This document shows positions 16,622 to 24,850 of a DNA stretch of 57,084 nucleotides, in pieces (positions within the stretch are counted from its first letter, which is position 1; the number at the start of each line of letters is the position of its first letter). The DNA is from Pseudomonas mosselii (GTDB lineage Bacteria; Pseudomonadota; Gammaproteobacteria; Pseudomonadales; Pseudomonadaceae). The position numbers and the translations under genes were made by a program. A model generated the notes under the pieces. The model was given only the letters and a program-made list of their open reading frames with translations. It searched no databases and had not been told where the DNA came from. The stretch lies in NCBI RefSeq assembly GCF_005796105.1, contig NZ_VAUO01000017.1, positions 2,140 to 59,223 on the forward strand. The letters run 5' to 3'.

Positions 16622-17362
16622 ATGGACATGCCGCTACGCCCCCTCCTCACCTCGCTGCTGCTGGCCGCCAGCCTGACCGCCCAGGCCGCCACCGAGGTCA
16701 TCCCCCTGCAACACCGTGCCAGCAGCGAACTGCTACCCACCGCCCAATCGTTCATCGGCCAGGACGGCAGCGTCAGCGCCTTCGAGAACAAGCTGATCGT
16801 CAACGCAGCGCAACCGCGCATCGACGATCTGCGCGCCCTGTTGCAGCAGCTCGACACGGCCCCCAAACGGCTACTGATCAGCGTCGATAACAACGACAGC
16901 AACTTCCAGGACAACCGCGGTAACGCACGAGTGATCCACTACGGCACCTCCAACCGCGAAGGAGGCCTGCAACAAGTGCAGGCCAGCGAAGGGCAGCCGG
17001 CGTTGATCCAGGTAGGGCAGAGTATTCCCATCACCAGCACCTCAACCGATGCTTACGGGCGCCTTCAGAGCAACACCGAATACCGTAACGTCACCCAAGG
17101 CTTCTACGTAACGCCGCGCCTGAGCGGTGATACGGTTCGGCTGCAAATAAGCACCAATCATGATCGAATGAGCCAGCAACGTCAGGATGTAGTGAACGTG
17201 CAAAGCACCGACACGACCATCACCGGCCGCCTCGGCGAGTGGATCACCCTGGCCGGCTTCAATCAACAGAGCCAAGCCGAACGTAGCGCGTCAAGCCTGA
17301 GTTACAGCACACAACGGGGTGAAAACATGACATTGCGTGTCAAAGTCGACCTTCTCGACTGA
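16622..17362 (+). CDS. Secreted protein with a secretin N-terminal-like domain
   Basis: A 246-residue exported protein. A signal peptide (PLLTSLLLAASLTAQAA) is followed by a domain like the N0/N1 short domain of secretins (EVIPLQHRASSELLPTAQSF, NKLIVNAAQPRIDDLRALLQQLD) and a beta-rich C-terminus (GQSIPITSTSTDAYG, GFYVTPRLSGDTVRLQIS). It lacks the pore-forming secretin core length, so it cannot form a channel by itself. The start at 16622 has GGAG just upstream; an ATG at 16598 is an alternative. No type II, III or IV secretion genes are adjacent, so this is an orphan of unknown role. Confidence 0.78.
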   Translation: MDMPLRPLLTSLLLAASLTAQAATEVIPLQHRASSELLPTAQSFIGQDGSVSAFENKLIVNAAQPRIDDLRALLQQLDTAPKRLLISVDNNDSNFQDNRGNARVIHYGTSNREGGLQQVQASEGQPALIQVGQSIPITSTSTDAYGRLQSNTEYRNVTQGFYVTPRLSGDTVRLQISTNHDRMSQQRQDVVNVQSTDTTITGRLGEWITLAGFNQQSQAERSASSLSYSTQRGENMTLRVKVDLLD

Positions 17363-17429
17363 AACCAGACAAATCAAGGCCTCGACCAAAGGCCTTTAAA
17401 CTGACCAGTGAGTCGTATTAGACCAAAGA

Positions 17430-17455
17430 TGTAGTAAGCACAAAAAGTCACTACA
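17430..17455. promoter_or_regulatory. Inverted repeat TGTAGT-N14-ACTACA (candidate RccR site)
   Basis: Perfect six-base arms seven bases upstream of a candidate -35. From memory, RccR, the KDPG-responsive RpiR-family repressor of glyoxylate-shunt genes in Pseudomonas, binds TGTAGT/ACTACA half-sites with variable spacing. The position before aceA fits that; the spacing match was not verified. Confidence 0.6.
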
Positions 17456-17461
17456 AAACAT

Positions 17462-17491
17462 TTGACAGGGCCTTTTTTGCAAAGGCATAGT
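17462..17491 (+). promoter_or_regulatory. aceA: Candidate sigma-70 promoter for aceA
   Basis: A consensus TTGACA -35 and a CATAGT -10 separated by 18 bases. The spacer contains the inverted repeat GCCTTT-tttgc-AAAGGC (17470-17486), which could be a second operator. The predicted start lies about 350 bases before the aceA ATG. Confidence 0.45.
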
Positions 17492-17846
17492 GGCCTCGCT
17501 CCCGCTAATCAGAGGCCCTGGCAAGGGTCTTCGGAGCGCCCTCCCAACACCCGCGGAGGCGCTTCGTGTCCATACGGCCCACAAGGCGGTCCGACGCGAT
17601 TGCGACTGCAACGAAGAAGTTGTCCCGAGGGACGGAAGCGCATCACCGCAGCACAGGTCATCGCGTCGCAGCAGCAAGGCATCCACGAGCCGAACTGCCA
17701 TGCCTCGCCGCGCCCTGACTGCCCCTTCCCCTTCGAGCCTTCCGCGTTAGCCGCCGCCATCTCCAGCCAGCCGTCAGGCCCTCTGAGCTGCGTATCCGAG
17801 CATCAGCACAATTATTCTCAAGATCGATGCGACGAGGTTTATTTCC

Positions 17847-19172
17847 ATGGCACTGACACGCGAACAGCAAATTGCAGCCCTCGAGAAAGACTGGGCCGAA
17901 AACCCGCGCTGGAAAGGCGTGACCCGTACCTACACCGCCGCCGATGTCGTTCGCCTGCGTGGCTCGCTGCAGCCCGAGCACACCTTCGCTCGCCAAGGCG
18001 CAGAAAAACTGTGGAAGCTGGTCACCCAGGGCGCCCACCCGTCCTTCCGCCCAGAGAAAGATTTCGTCAACTGCATGGGCGCCCTGACCGGCGGCCAAGC
18101 CGTGCAGCAGGTCAAAGCCGGCATCCAGGCCATCTACCTGTCCGGCTGGCAAGTGGCCGCCGACAACAACTCGGCCGAGTCCATGTACCCCGACCAGTCG
18201 CTGTACCCGGTCGACTCCGTGCCGACCGTGGTCAAGCGCATCAACAACGCCTTCCGCCGCGCCGACCAGATCCAGTGGAAAGCCGGCAAGAACCCTGGCG
18301 ACGATGGCTACATCGACTACTTCGCACCGATCGTGGCCGATGCAGAAGCCGGTTTCGGCGGCGTGCTGAACGCCTACGAACTGATGAAGAACATGATCGA
18401 AGCGGGCGCCGCAGGCGTGCATTTCGAAGACCAGCTGGCGTCGGTGAAAAAATGTGGCCACATGGGCGGCAAGGTCCTGGTACCGACCCAGGAAGCCGTG
18501 CAGAAACTCGTCGCAGCCCGCCTGGCCGCTGACGTCGCCGGTGTGCCAACCATCATCCTGGCGCGCACCGACGCCAACGCCGCCGACCTGCTGACCAGCG
18601 ACTGCGACCCTTACGATCAACCGTTCGTGATCGGCGAGCGCACCCGCGAAGGCTTCTACAAAGTCCGCGCCGGCCTTGACCAGGCCATTGCACGTGGCCT
18701 TGCCTACGCGCCGTATGCCGACCTGATCTGGTGCGAAACCGCCAAGCCAGACCTGGACGAGGCGCGCCGCTTTGCTGAGGCGATCAAGAAGGAGTACCCG
18801 GACCAGATCCTGTCGTACAACTGCTCGCCATCGTTCAACTGGAAGAAGAACCTGGACGACGCCACCATCGCTAAGTTCCAGCGCGAGCTGTCGGCCATGG
18901 GCTACAAGCACCAGTTCATCACCCTGGCCGGTATCCACAACATGTGGCATGGCATGTTCAACCTGGCGCACGACTACGCCCGCAACGACATGACCGCCTA
19001 CGTCAAGCTGCAAGAGCAGGAGTTTGCCGACGCCAGCAAAGGCTACACCTTCGTCGCGCACCAGCAGGAAGTCGGCACCGGCTACTTCGACGACATGACC
19101 ACCGTGATCCAGGGTGGCGCTTCGTCGGTGACCGCACTGACGGGCTCGACCGAGGAAGAGCAATTCCACTGA
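17847..19172 (+). CDS. aceA: Isocitrate lyase
   Basis: First enzyme of the glyoxylate shunt, splitting isocitrate to glyoxylate and succinate; needed for growth on acetate and fatty acids. The 441-residue protein has the signature KKCGHMGG with catalytic C203 and the Mg-binding region DADAEAGFGG-like (ADAEAGFGG, 164-172). Its length matches the E. coli-type enzyme and not the about 530-residue form of P. aeruginosa. It is monocistronic: a long regulated upstream region and a terminator 15 bases after the stop. malate synthase is not adjacent. Confidence 0.97.
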   Translation: MALTREQQIAALEKDWAENPRWKGVTRTYTAADVVRLRGSLQPEHTFARQGAEKLWKLVTQGAHPSFRPEKDFVNCMGALTGGQAVQQVKAGIQAIYLSGWQVAADNNSAESMYPDQSLYPVDSVPTVVKRINNAFRRADQIQWKAGKNPGDDGYIDYFAPIVADAEAGFGGVLNAYELMKNMIEAGAAGVHFEDQLASVKKCGHMGGKVLVPTQEAVQKLVAARLAADVAGVPTIILARTDANAADLLTSDCDPYDQPFVIGERTREGFYKVRAGLDQAIARGLAYAPYADLIWCETAKPDLDEARRFAEAIKKEYPDQILSYNCSPSFNWKKNLDDATIAKFQRELSAMGYKHQFITLAGIHNMWHGMFNLAHDYARNDMTAYVKLQEQEFADASKGYTFVAHQQEVGTGYFDDMTTVIQGGASSVTALTGSTEEEQFH

Positions 19173-19187
19173 TTGCGGACGGCTCAG

Positions 19188-19224
19188 AAAAGGCCCGGGG
19201 CGTGTAGGCGCTCCGGGCCTTTTT
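19188..19224 (+). terminator. Intrinsic terminator of aceA
   Basis: A strong hairpin with arms AAAGGCCCGG and CCGGGCCTTT around a GCG-containing inner stem, ending in a run of five T. Confidence 0.9.
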
Positions 19225-19603
19225 ATGCGTCAGCGGTAGCCCCCCCCGCATTGCCTTGACGCGCCTTCCACGAGGAGCACAGCGCAGGCAACATTTCATT
19301 TCAGGTCTATCATTGTGGCAGCCCAGCCAGCAAGGATTGCCCATGCCTCGTCCAGGCCACTCCAGCATGATCGCCCTCGACCGCTCTCGCCCGACGCAAC
19401 GCTCACTGCCCACCAGGCATCGGCTCGACCAGCGACCGATCGCGACCTTCGAACCTGCACAAAATCGGCAAAGTGTTGACTCAGCGCGGTGCACGTACAC
19501 CTCGAAGCTGCTAGAACGAGCGTTTTTCGCCTACGCAAGTGGGCAGTGCGCCACATGAACTTCGCAACTGCGGCGAAAAGGCAAAACAAGCAGGTCAGCG
19601 TTA

Positions 19604-19622
19604 AATGATATTAATTATCATT
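19604..19622. promoter_or_regulatory. Fur-box-like palindrome upstream of nuoA
   Basis: Arms AATGATA and TATCATT around TTAAT. Against the 7-1-7 Fur motif TGATAAT-n-ATTATCA the segment 19606-19620 (TGATATT-A-ATTATCA) matches 13 of 14 positions. It lies about 275 bases upstream of nuoA and 137 upstream of the candidate -35. Confidence 0.6.
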
Positions 19623-19758
19623 ACACGAATAGACCGTCGTTACAGTGGATAAGAAACATAATTAACAAAAGCGCGCGCAATGCCCTAAAATCAAGGGTTT
19701 CAGCCAGTTACGAACGGTTTTTGTTCTTAAAACTACGAATAAATTTGCAACGGAAATT

Positions 19759-19787
19759 TTACTTGTAGTGGCTTTACCCATAAAATC
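19759..19787 (+). promoter_or_regulatory. Candidate sigma-70 promoter of the nuo operon
   Basis: TTTACT and TAAAAT separated by 17 bases, which would give a 5' leader of about 100 bases before the nuoA ATG. Other promoters further upstream are possible in this AT-rich DNA. Confidence 0.4.
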
Positions 19788-19895
19788 AGCGAGATTGATT
19801 CAGCTGCGACATTTGGTCACTGCATCTGCGACACCGCGTCGCCGCTCTACTTATTTCAGACTGCAGAGCTGGGTCTCTGTATAAGGATTTCAAGC

Positions 19896-20309
19896 ATGTC
19901 CGATTCGGTAGGTCTCATCGCCCACAATTGGGGCTTTGCCATCTTCCTCCTGGGTGTCGTCGGCCTGTGCGCCTTCATGCTCGGCCTGTCCAGCCTGCTC
20001 GGTAGCAAGGCATGGGGTCGCGCCAAGAACGAACCCTTCGAATCCGGCATGCTGCCCGTCGGCAGCGCGCGCCTGCGCCTGTCCGCCAAATTCTATCTGG
20101 TCGCGATGCTGTTCGTGATCTTCGATATCGAAGCCCTATTCTTGTATGCATGGTCTGTGTCCGTCCGCGAAAGCGGCTGGACCGGATTCGTCGAAGCTCT
20201 CGTTTTCATAGCAATTCTGTTGGCAGGTCTTGTCTACCTTTGGCGCGTCGGGGCGCTCGATTGGGCTCCCGAAGGTCGCCGCAAGCGGCAAGCGAAGCTG
20301 AAACAATGA
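19896..20309 (+). CDS. nuoA: NADH-quinone oxidoreductase subunit A
   Basis: Small membrane subunit of respiratory complex I (NDH-1). The 137 residues contain three transmembrane helices (about 14-38, 70-92 and 98-120) and the conserved loop KNEPFESGMLPVGSARLR between the first two, which lies near the quinone site. AAGGATT precedes the ATG. It is the first gene of a 13-gene operon (nuoA to nuoN, with nuoC and nuoD fused). Confidence 0.97.
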   Translation: MSDSVGLIAHNWGFAIFLLGVVGLCAFMLGLSSLLGSKAWGRAKNEPFESGMLPVGSARLRLSAKFYLVAMLFVIFDIEALFLYAWSVSVRESGWTGFVEALVFIAILLAGLVYLWRVGALDWAPEGRRKRQAKLKQ

Positions 20310-20318
20310 GGCTTTGGC

Positions 20319-20996
20319 ATGCAATACAATCTCACCAGAATCGATCCGGATGCGCCCAACGAGCAGTACCCGGTCGGTGAACGGGAAACCGTCACCGATC
20401 AACTGCTAGAGGACCAGGTCCACAAGAACATCTACATGGGGAAACTCGAAGATGTGCTGCGTGGCGCGGTCAACTGGGGTCGCAAGAACTCCCTCTGGCC
20501 GTACAACTTCGGCCTGTCCTGCTGCTACGTGGAAATGACCACGGCCTTCACGGCGCCCCACGACATCGCCCGCTTCGGCGCCGAAGTCATCCGGGCCTCG
20601 CCGCGCCAGGCCGACTTCATGGTCATCGCCGGGACCTGCTTCGTCAAAATGGCACCGATCATTCAGCGCCTGTACGAGCAGATGCTCGAACCCAAATGGG
20701 TCATCTCCATGGGTTCGTGCGCCAACTCCGGCGGCATGTACGACATTTACTCGGTCGTTCAGGGGGTCGACAAGTTCCTCCCCGTGGACGTTTACGTGCC
20801 TGGCTGCCCGCCGCGCCCCGAAGCGTTCCTGCAAGGCTTGATGCTGCTGCAGGAGTCGATCGGCCAAGAACGACGCCCGCTTTCCTGGGTGGTTGGTGAT
20901 CAAGGCATCTACCGTGCCGAAATGCCAGCCCAGAAAGACCTGCGTCGCGAACAGCGCATTGCGGTAACCAACCTGCGCAGCCCCGACGAAGTCTGA
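20319..20996 (+). CDS. nuoB: NADH-quinone oxidoreductase subunit B
   Basis: Peripheral-arm subunit holding cluster N2, the last iron-sulfur centre before quinone. The 225-residue protein has the tandem C68-C69 plus C134 (MGSCANSGGMYD) and C163 (VPGCPPRPEA) that ligate the 4Fe-4S cluster. It starts nine bases after nuoA. The following 79-base gap before nuoCD contains a strong stem-loop (21008-21035). Confidence 0.98.
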   Translation: MQYNLTRIDPDAPNEQYPVGERETVTDQLLEDQVHKNIYMGKLEDVLRGAVNWGRKNSLWPYNFGLSCCYVEMTTAFTAPHDIARFGAEVIRASPRQADFMVIAGTCFVKMAPIIQRLYEQMLEPKWVISMGSCANSGGMYDIYSVVQGVDKFLPVDVYVPGCPPRPEAFLQGLMLLQESIGQERRPLSWVVGDQGIYRAEMPAQKDLRREQRIAVTNLRSPDEV

Positions 20997-21007
20997 TCCA
21001 GCGACCT

Positions 21008-21035
21008 GCCGCCCGCTCCCCCAGGAGCCGGCGGC
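21008..21035 (+). promoter_or_regulatory. Stem-loop between nuoB and nuoCD
   Basis: GCCGCC-c-GCTCC-ccca-GGAGC-c-GGCGGC: eleven base pairs with one internal mismatch. There is no T-run, so it is more likely an mRNA processing or stability element than a terminator. Confidence 0.5.
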
Positions 21036-21075
21036 CTGGCTTCATTCTTAACGCTGACCCAAAGCGACCGAGACC

Positions 21076-22857
21076 ATGACAGCGGACAACGCTATTTTCA
21101 TTCCGCCCTACAAGGCTGACGACCAGGATGTGGTCGTCGAACTGCACAACCGTTTTGGCGCCGACGCATTCGTCGCCCAGGAAACCCGCACCGGCATGCC
21201 GGTTCTGTGGGTCAAACGTGCCCAACTCAAGGAAGTGCTGAGCTTCCTGCGTGGTGTCGCCAAACCGTACAGCATGCTGTACGACCTGCATGGCGTCGAC
21301 GAGCGCTTGCGTACCCAACGCCGCGGCCTGCCCGCTGCCGACTTCAGCGTGTTCTACCACCTGCTGTCGATCGAGCGTAACAGCGACGTGATGATCAAGG
21401 TCTCGCTCAGCGAGGGCGACCTGAATCTGCCGAGCGTGACCGGCATCTGGCCCAACGCCAACTGGTACGAACGCGAAGTCTGGGACATGTTCGGCATCGA
21501 TTTCGCCGGCCACCCGCACCTAAGCCGCATCATGATGCCGCCGACCTGGGAAGGTCACCCTCTGCGCAAGGACTACCCAGCCCGCGCCACCGAGTTCGAC
21601 CCTTACAGCCTCACGCTGGCCAAGCAGCAGCTCGAAGAGGAATCGGCGCGCTTCAACCCCGAAGCCTGGGGCATGAAACGTCAGGGCGCCAACGAGGACT
21701 ACATGTTCCTCAACCTCGGCCCCAACCACCCCTCCGCCCACGGTGCGTTCCGCATCGTGCTGCAACTGGACGGTGAAGAGATCGTCGACTGCGTCCCGGA
21801 CATTGGCTACCACCACCGTGGCGCCGAGAAGATGGCCGAGCGTCAGTCCTGGCACAGCTTCATTCCCTACACCGACCGTATCGACTACCTCGGTGGGGTG
21901 ATGAACAACCTGCCTTACGTACTGGCGGTCGAGAAGCTCGCCGGTATCAAGGTGCCACAGAAGGTCGACACCATCCGCGTGATGCTGGCCGAGTTCTTCC
22001 GAATCACCAGCCACCTGCTGTTCCTGGGTACCTATATCCAGGACGTCGGCGCGATGACCCCGGTGTTCTTTACCTTCACCGACCGCCAGCGCGCCTACAC
22101 CGTTATCGAGGCGATCACCGGTTTCCGCCTGCACCCGGCCTGGTACCGCATCGGTGGTGTAGCCCACGACCTGCCGCGCGGCTGGGACAAGCTGGTCAAG
22201 GACTTCGTCGAATGGCTGCCCAAGCGCCTGGACGAGTACGAAAAGGCCGCCCTGCAGAACAGCATCCTCAAAGGCCGTACCATCGGCGTTGCCGCCTACA
22301 ACACCAAGGAAGCCCTGGCCTGGGGTACCACCGGTGCAGGCCTGCGTGCCACCGGCTGCGACTTCGACCTGCGCAAGGCGCGCCCTTACTCCGGCTACGA
22401 GAACTTCGAGTTCGAAGTACCGCTGGCCCACAATGGCGATGCCTATGATCGCTGCATGGTCCGTGTCGAAGAGATGCGCCAGAGTATCCGCATCATCGAC
22501 CAGTGCCTGCGCAACATGCCGGAAGGCCCGTACAAGGCGGATCACCCGCTGACCACGCCGCCGCCGAAAGAGCGCACCCTGCAGCACATCGAAACCCTGA
22601 TCACTCACTTCCTGCAAGTCTCGTGGGGCCCGGTCATGCCGGCCAACGAGTCGTTCCAGATGATCGAGGCGACCAAGGGCATCAACAGTTACTACCTGAC
22701 GAGCGACGGCGGCACCATGAGCTACCGCACCCGGATCCGTACGCCCAGCTACCCGCACCTGCAGCAGATCCCTTCGGTGATCAAAGGCAGCATGGTCGCG
22801 GACCTGATCGCGTACCTGGGCAGTATCGACTTCGTTATGGCTGACGTGGACCGCTAA
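21076..22857 (+). CDS. nuoC: NADH-quinone oxidoreductase subunit C/D (fused)
   Basis: A 593-residue natural fusion of NuoC (30-kDa subunit, about 1-190, with ANWYEREVWDMFGI and HPLRKDYPA) and NuoD (49-kDa subunit, about 200-593, with NLGPNHPSAHGAFR, DIGYHHRGAEKMAE and the C-terminal SIDFVMADVDR). Together they form the quinone-binding part of the peripheral arm. The C/D fusion is normal for gammaproteobacteria. nuoE starts two bases after the stop. Confidence 0.98.
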   Translation: MTADNAIFIPPYKADDQDVVVELHNRFGADAFVAQETRTGMPVLWVKRAQLKEVLSFLRGVAKPYSMLYDLHGVDERLRTQRRGLPAADFSVFYHLLSIERNSDVMIKVSLSEGDLNLPSVTGIWPNANWYEREVWDMFGIDFAGHPHLSRIMMPPTWEGHPLRKDYPARATEFDPYSLTLAKQQLEEESARFNPEAWGMKRQGANEDYMFLNLGPNHPSAHGAFRIVLQLDGEEIVDCVPDIGYHHRGAEKMAERQSWHSFIPYTDRIDYLGGVMNNLPYVLAVEKLAGIKVPQKVDTIRVMLAEFFRITSHLLFLGTYIQDVGAMTPVFFTFTDRQRAYTVIEAITGFRLHPAWYRIGGVAHDLPRGWDKLVKDFVEWLPKRLDEYEKAALQNSILKGRTIGVAAYNTKEALAWGTTGAGLRATGCDFDLRKARPYSGYENFEFEVPLAHNGDAYDRCMVRVEEMRQSIRIIDQCLRNMPEGPYKADHPLTTPPPKERTLQHIETLITHFLQVSWGPVMPANESFQMIEATKGINSYYLTSDGGTMSYRTRIRTPSYPHLQQIPSVIKGSMVADLIAYLGSIDFVMADVDR

Positions 22858-22859
22858 GC

Positions 22860-23357
22860 ATGAACAGCACGCTTATCCAAACCGACCGTTTCGCCCTCAG
22901 CGAAACCGAGCGCTCGGCCATCGAGCACGAGATGCACCACTACGAGGACCCGCGCGCGGCGTCCATCGAAGCCTTGAAGATCGTGCAGAAAGAGCGCGGT
23001 TGGGTGCCGGACGGCGCCATCTACGCCATCGGCGAGGTACTCGGCATCCCTGCCAGCGACGTCGAGGGTGTGGCCACTTTCTACAGCCAGATCTTCCGCC
23101 AGCCGGTCGGCCGCCACATCATCCGCGTATGCGACAGCATGGTCTGCTACATCGGCGGCCACGAGTCGGTGGTCAGCCAGATCCAGAGCGAGCTGGGCAT
23201 CGGCCTGGGTCAGACCACCGCCGACGGACGCTTCACCCTGCTGCCAGTGTGCTGCCTGGGCAACTGCGACAAGGCCCCGGCGCTGATGATCGACGACGAC
23301 ACCTTTGGCGACGTGCAACCTGCCGGCGTCGCCAAGCTGCTGGAGGGTTACGTATGA
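22860..23357 (+). CDS. nuoE: NADH-quinone oxidoreductase subunit E
   Basis: The 24-kDa subunit of the NADH-dehydrogenase module, carrying the 2Fe-2S cluster N1a. The 165 residues have a thioredoxin-like fold and the ligands C91, C96 (VCDSMVC) and C132, C136 (CCLGNC). Its stop overlaps the nuoF start as ATGA. Confidence 0.98.
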   Translation: MNSTLIQTDRFALSETERSAIEHEMHHYEDPRAASIEALKIVQKERGWVPDGAIYAIGEVLGIPASDVEGVATFYSQIFRQPVGRHIIRVCDSMVCYIGGHESVVSQIQSELGIGLGQTTADGRFTLLPVCCLGNCDKAPALMIDDDTFGDVQPAGVAKLLEGYV

Positions 23358-24718
23358 CCATCACTTCCTTCGGCCCGGCCAACCGCATCGCGCGTAGTGC
23401 CGAAACCCACCCGCTGACCTGGCGCCTGCGTGACGACGGCGAGCCAGTCTGGCTGGCCGAGTACGAATCCAAGAACGGCTACGCCGCGGCGCGCAAGGCG
23501 CTGGCCGAGATGTCCGCCGACGACATCGTGCAGAGTGTCAAGGACTCCGGCCTCAAGGGTCGCGGCGGTGCAGGCTTCCCCACTGGCGTGAAGTGGGGCC
23601 TGATGCCCAAAGACGAATCCATGAATATCCGCTACCTGCTGTGCAACGCGGACGAAATGGAGCCCAACACCTGGAAAGACCGTATGCTGATGGAGCAACA
23701 GCCCCATCTGCTGGTCGAAGGTATGCTGATCAGCGCCCGTGCGCTGAAGGCCTATCGCGGCTACATCTTCCTGCGTGGCGAATACACCACTGCGGCGAAG
23801 AACCTCAATCGCGCCATCGATGAAGCCAAGGCTGCCGGCCTCTTGGGCAAAAACATCCTGGGCAGCGGTTTCGATTTCGAGCTGTTCGTGCACACCGGCG
23901 CCGGGCGCTACATCTGCGGTGAAGAAACCGCGCTGATCAACTCGCTCGAAGGCCGTCGCGCCAACCCACGCTCCAAGCCGCCCTTCCCTGCCGCCGTCGG
24001 CGTGTGGGGCAAACCGACCTGCGTGAACAACGTCGAGACCCTGTGCAACGTGCCGGCGATCGTCGCCAACGGCAACGACTGGTACAAGTCGCTGGCCCGC
24101 GAAGGCAGTGAAGACCACGGCACCAAGCTGATGGGCTTCTCCGGCAAGGTGAAGAACCCAGGTCTGTGGGAGCTGCCGTTCGGCGTCACCGCCCGCGAAC
24201 TATTCGAAGATTATGCCGGTGGCATGCGCGACGGCTTCAAGCTCAAGTGCTGGCAGCCAGGCGGCGCGGGTACCGGCTTCCTGCTGCCCGAACACCTCGA
24301 TGCACAGATGTACGCCGGTGGCATCGCCAAGGTCGGCACCCGGATGGGTACGGGCCTGGCGATGGCGGTGGACGACAGCATCAACATGGTCTCGCTGCTG
24401 CGCAACATGGAAGAGTTCTTCGCCCGCGAATCCTGCGGCTGGTGCACCCCCTGCCGTGACGGCCTGCCGTGGAGCGTGAAGATGCTGCGCGCGCTGGAAA
24501 AAGGCCAAGGCCGCGCCGAAGACATCGAGACCCTGCTGGGTCTGGTCAACTTCCTCGGCCCAGGCCGCACCTTCTGTGCTCACGCACCGGGTGCCGTCGA
24601 GCCGTTGGGCAGTGCCATCAAGTACTTCCGCTCGGAGTTCGAGGCCGGGGTCGCGCCAGCAGCCGCGGGTGACGCCCTGCGTACGAACCTCGCCAAACCG
24701 ATCGTGGTCGGCGCATAA
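23354..24718 (+). CDS. nuoF: NADH-quinone oxidoreductase subunit F
   Basis: The 51-kDa catalytic subunit that binds NADH and FMN and holds the 4Fe-4S cluster N3. The 454-residue protein shows the glycine-rich NADH/FMN motif GRGGAGFPTGVKW (69-81), YICGEETALINSLEG, and ligands C361, C364, C367 (CGWCTPC) and C408. The start at 23354 has GGAGG seven bases upstream and overlaps the nuoE stop; the frame is open further upstream but that is inside nuoE. Confidence 0.97.
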   Translation: MTITSFGPANRIARSAETHPLTWRLRDDGEPVWLAEYESKNGYAAARKALAEMSADDIVQSVKDSGLKGRGGAGFPTGVKWGLMPKDESMNIRYLLCNADEMEPNTWKDRMLMEQQPHLLVEGMLISARALKAYRGYIFLRGEYTTAAKNLNRAIDEAKAAGLLGKNILGSGFDFELFVHTGAGRYICGEETALINSLEGRRANPRSKPPFPAAVGVWGKPTCVNNVETLCNVPAIVANGNDWYKSLAREGSEDHGTKLMGFSGKVKNPGLWELPFGVTARELFEDYAGGMRDGFKLKCWQPGGAGTGFLLPEHLDAQMYAGGIAKVGTRMGTGLAMAVDDSINMVSLLRNMEEFFARESCGWCTPCRDGLPWSVKMLRALEKGQGRAEDIETLLGLVNFLGPGRTFCAHAPGAVEPLGSAIKYFRSEFEAGVAPAAAGDALRTNLAKPIVVGA

Positions 24719-24729
24719 CAAGATGATGA

Positions 24730-24753
24730 GGCAGGTGGTCCGTGCCACTTGCC
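24730..24753 (+). promoter_or_regulatory. Stem-loop in the nuoF-nuoG gap
   Basis: GGCAGGTGG-tccgtg-CCACTTGCC pairs over nine positions in RNA if one G-U pair is allowed. It starts 11 bases after the nuoF stop in a 132-base gap, the longest inside an otherwise tightly packed operon. No T-run follows. Confidence 0.45.
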
Positions 24754-24850
24754 AGCTTGCCGACAGGCCCGAGTGATCGCGGCGTGTCGCAAGCCCACCG
24801 ATTTCCATTAGCCACGCCTGCTCACGCGGGCCAACGAAGAACTTTGAACC

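Larger units (their letters stand above)
17363..17846 (+). other. 484-base intergenic region upstream of aceA
   Basis: No convincing gene. It holds a weak hairpin after the preceding gene (AAGGCC-n9-GGCCTT, 17376-17396), a 26-base inverted repeat (17430-17455), a candidate promoter (17462-17491), and about 350 bases of GC-rich DNA before the aceA ATG. If the promoter is real this last part is an unusually long leader or hides a small RNA. Confidence 0.6.
19225..19895 (+). other. Long intergenic region upstream of nuoA
   Basis: About 670 bases between the aceA terminator and nuoA. The first part (to about 19,560) is GC-rich and holds an open frame at 19256-19558 without a ribosome binding site or recognisable product. 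The second part is strongly AT-rich and holds a Fur-like palindrome (19604-19622) and a candidate promoter (19759-19787). The AT-rich composition fits a large regulatory region for the nuo operon. Confidence 0.6.

Noticed and set aside
19256..19558. 100-residue open frame between aceA and nuoA
   Set aside because: No ribosome binding site, no recognisable domain, Arg/Ser/Thr-rich composition typical of a chance frame in GC-rich DNA.
21076..22857. nuoC-nuoD fusion as a novelty
   Set aside because: The fused form is the standard arrangement in gammaproteobacteria.
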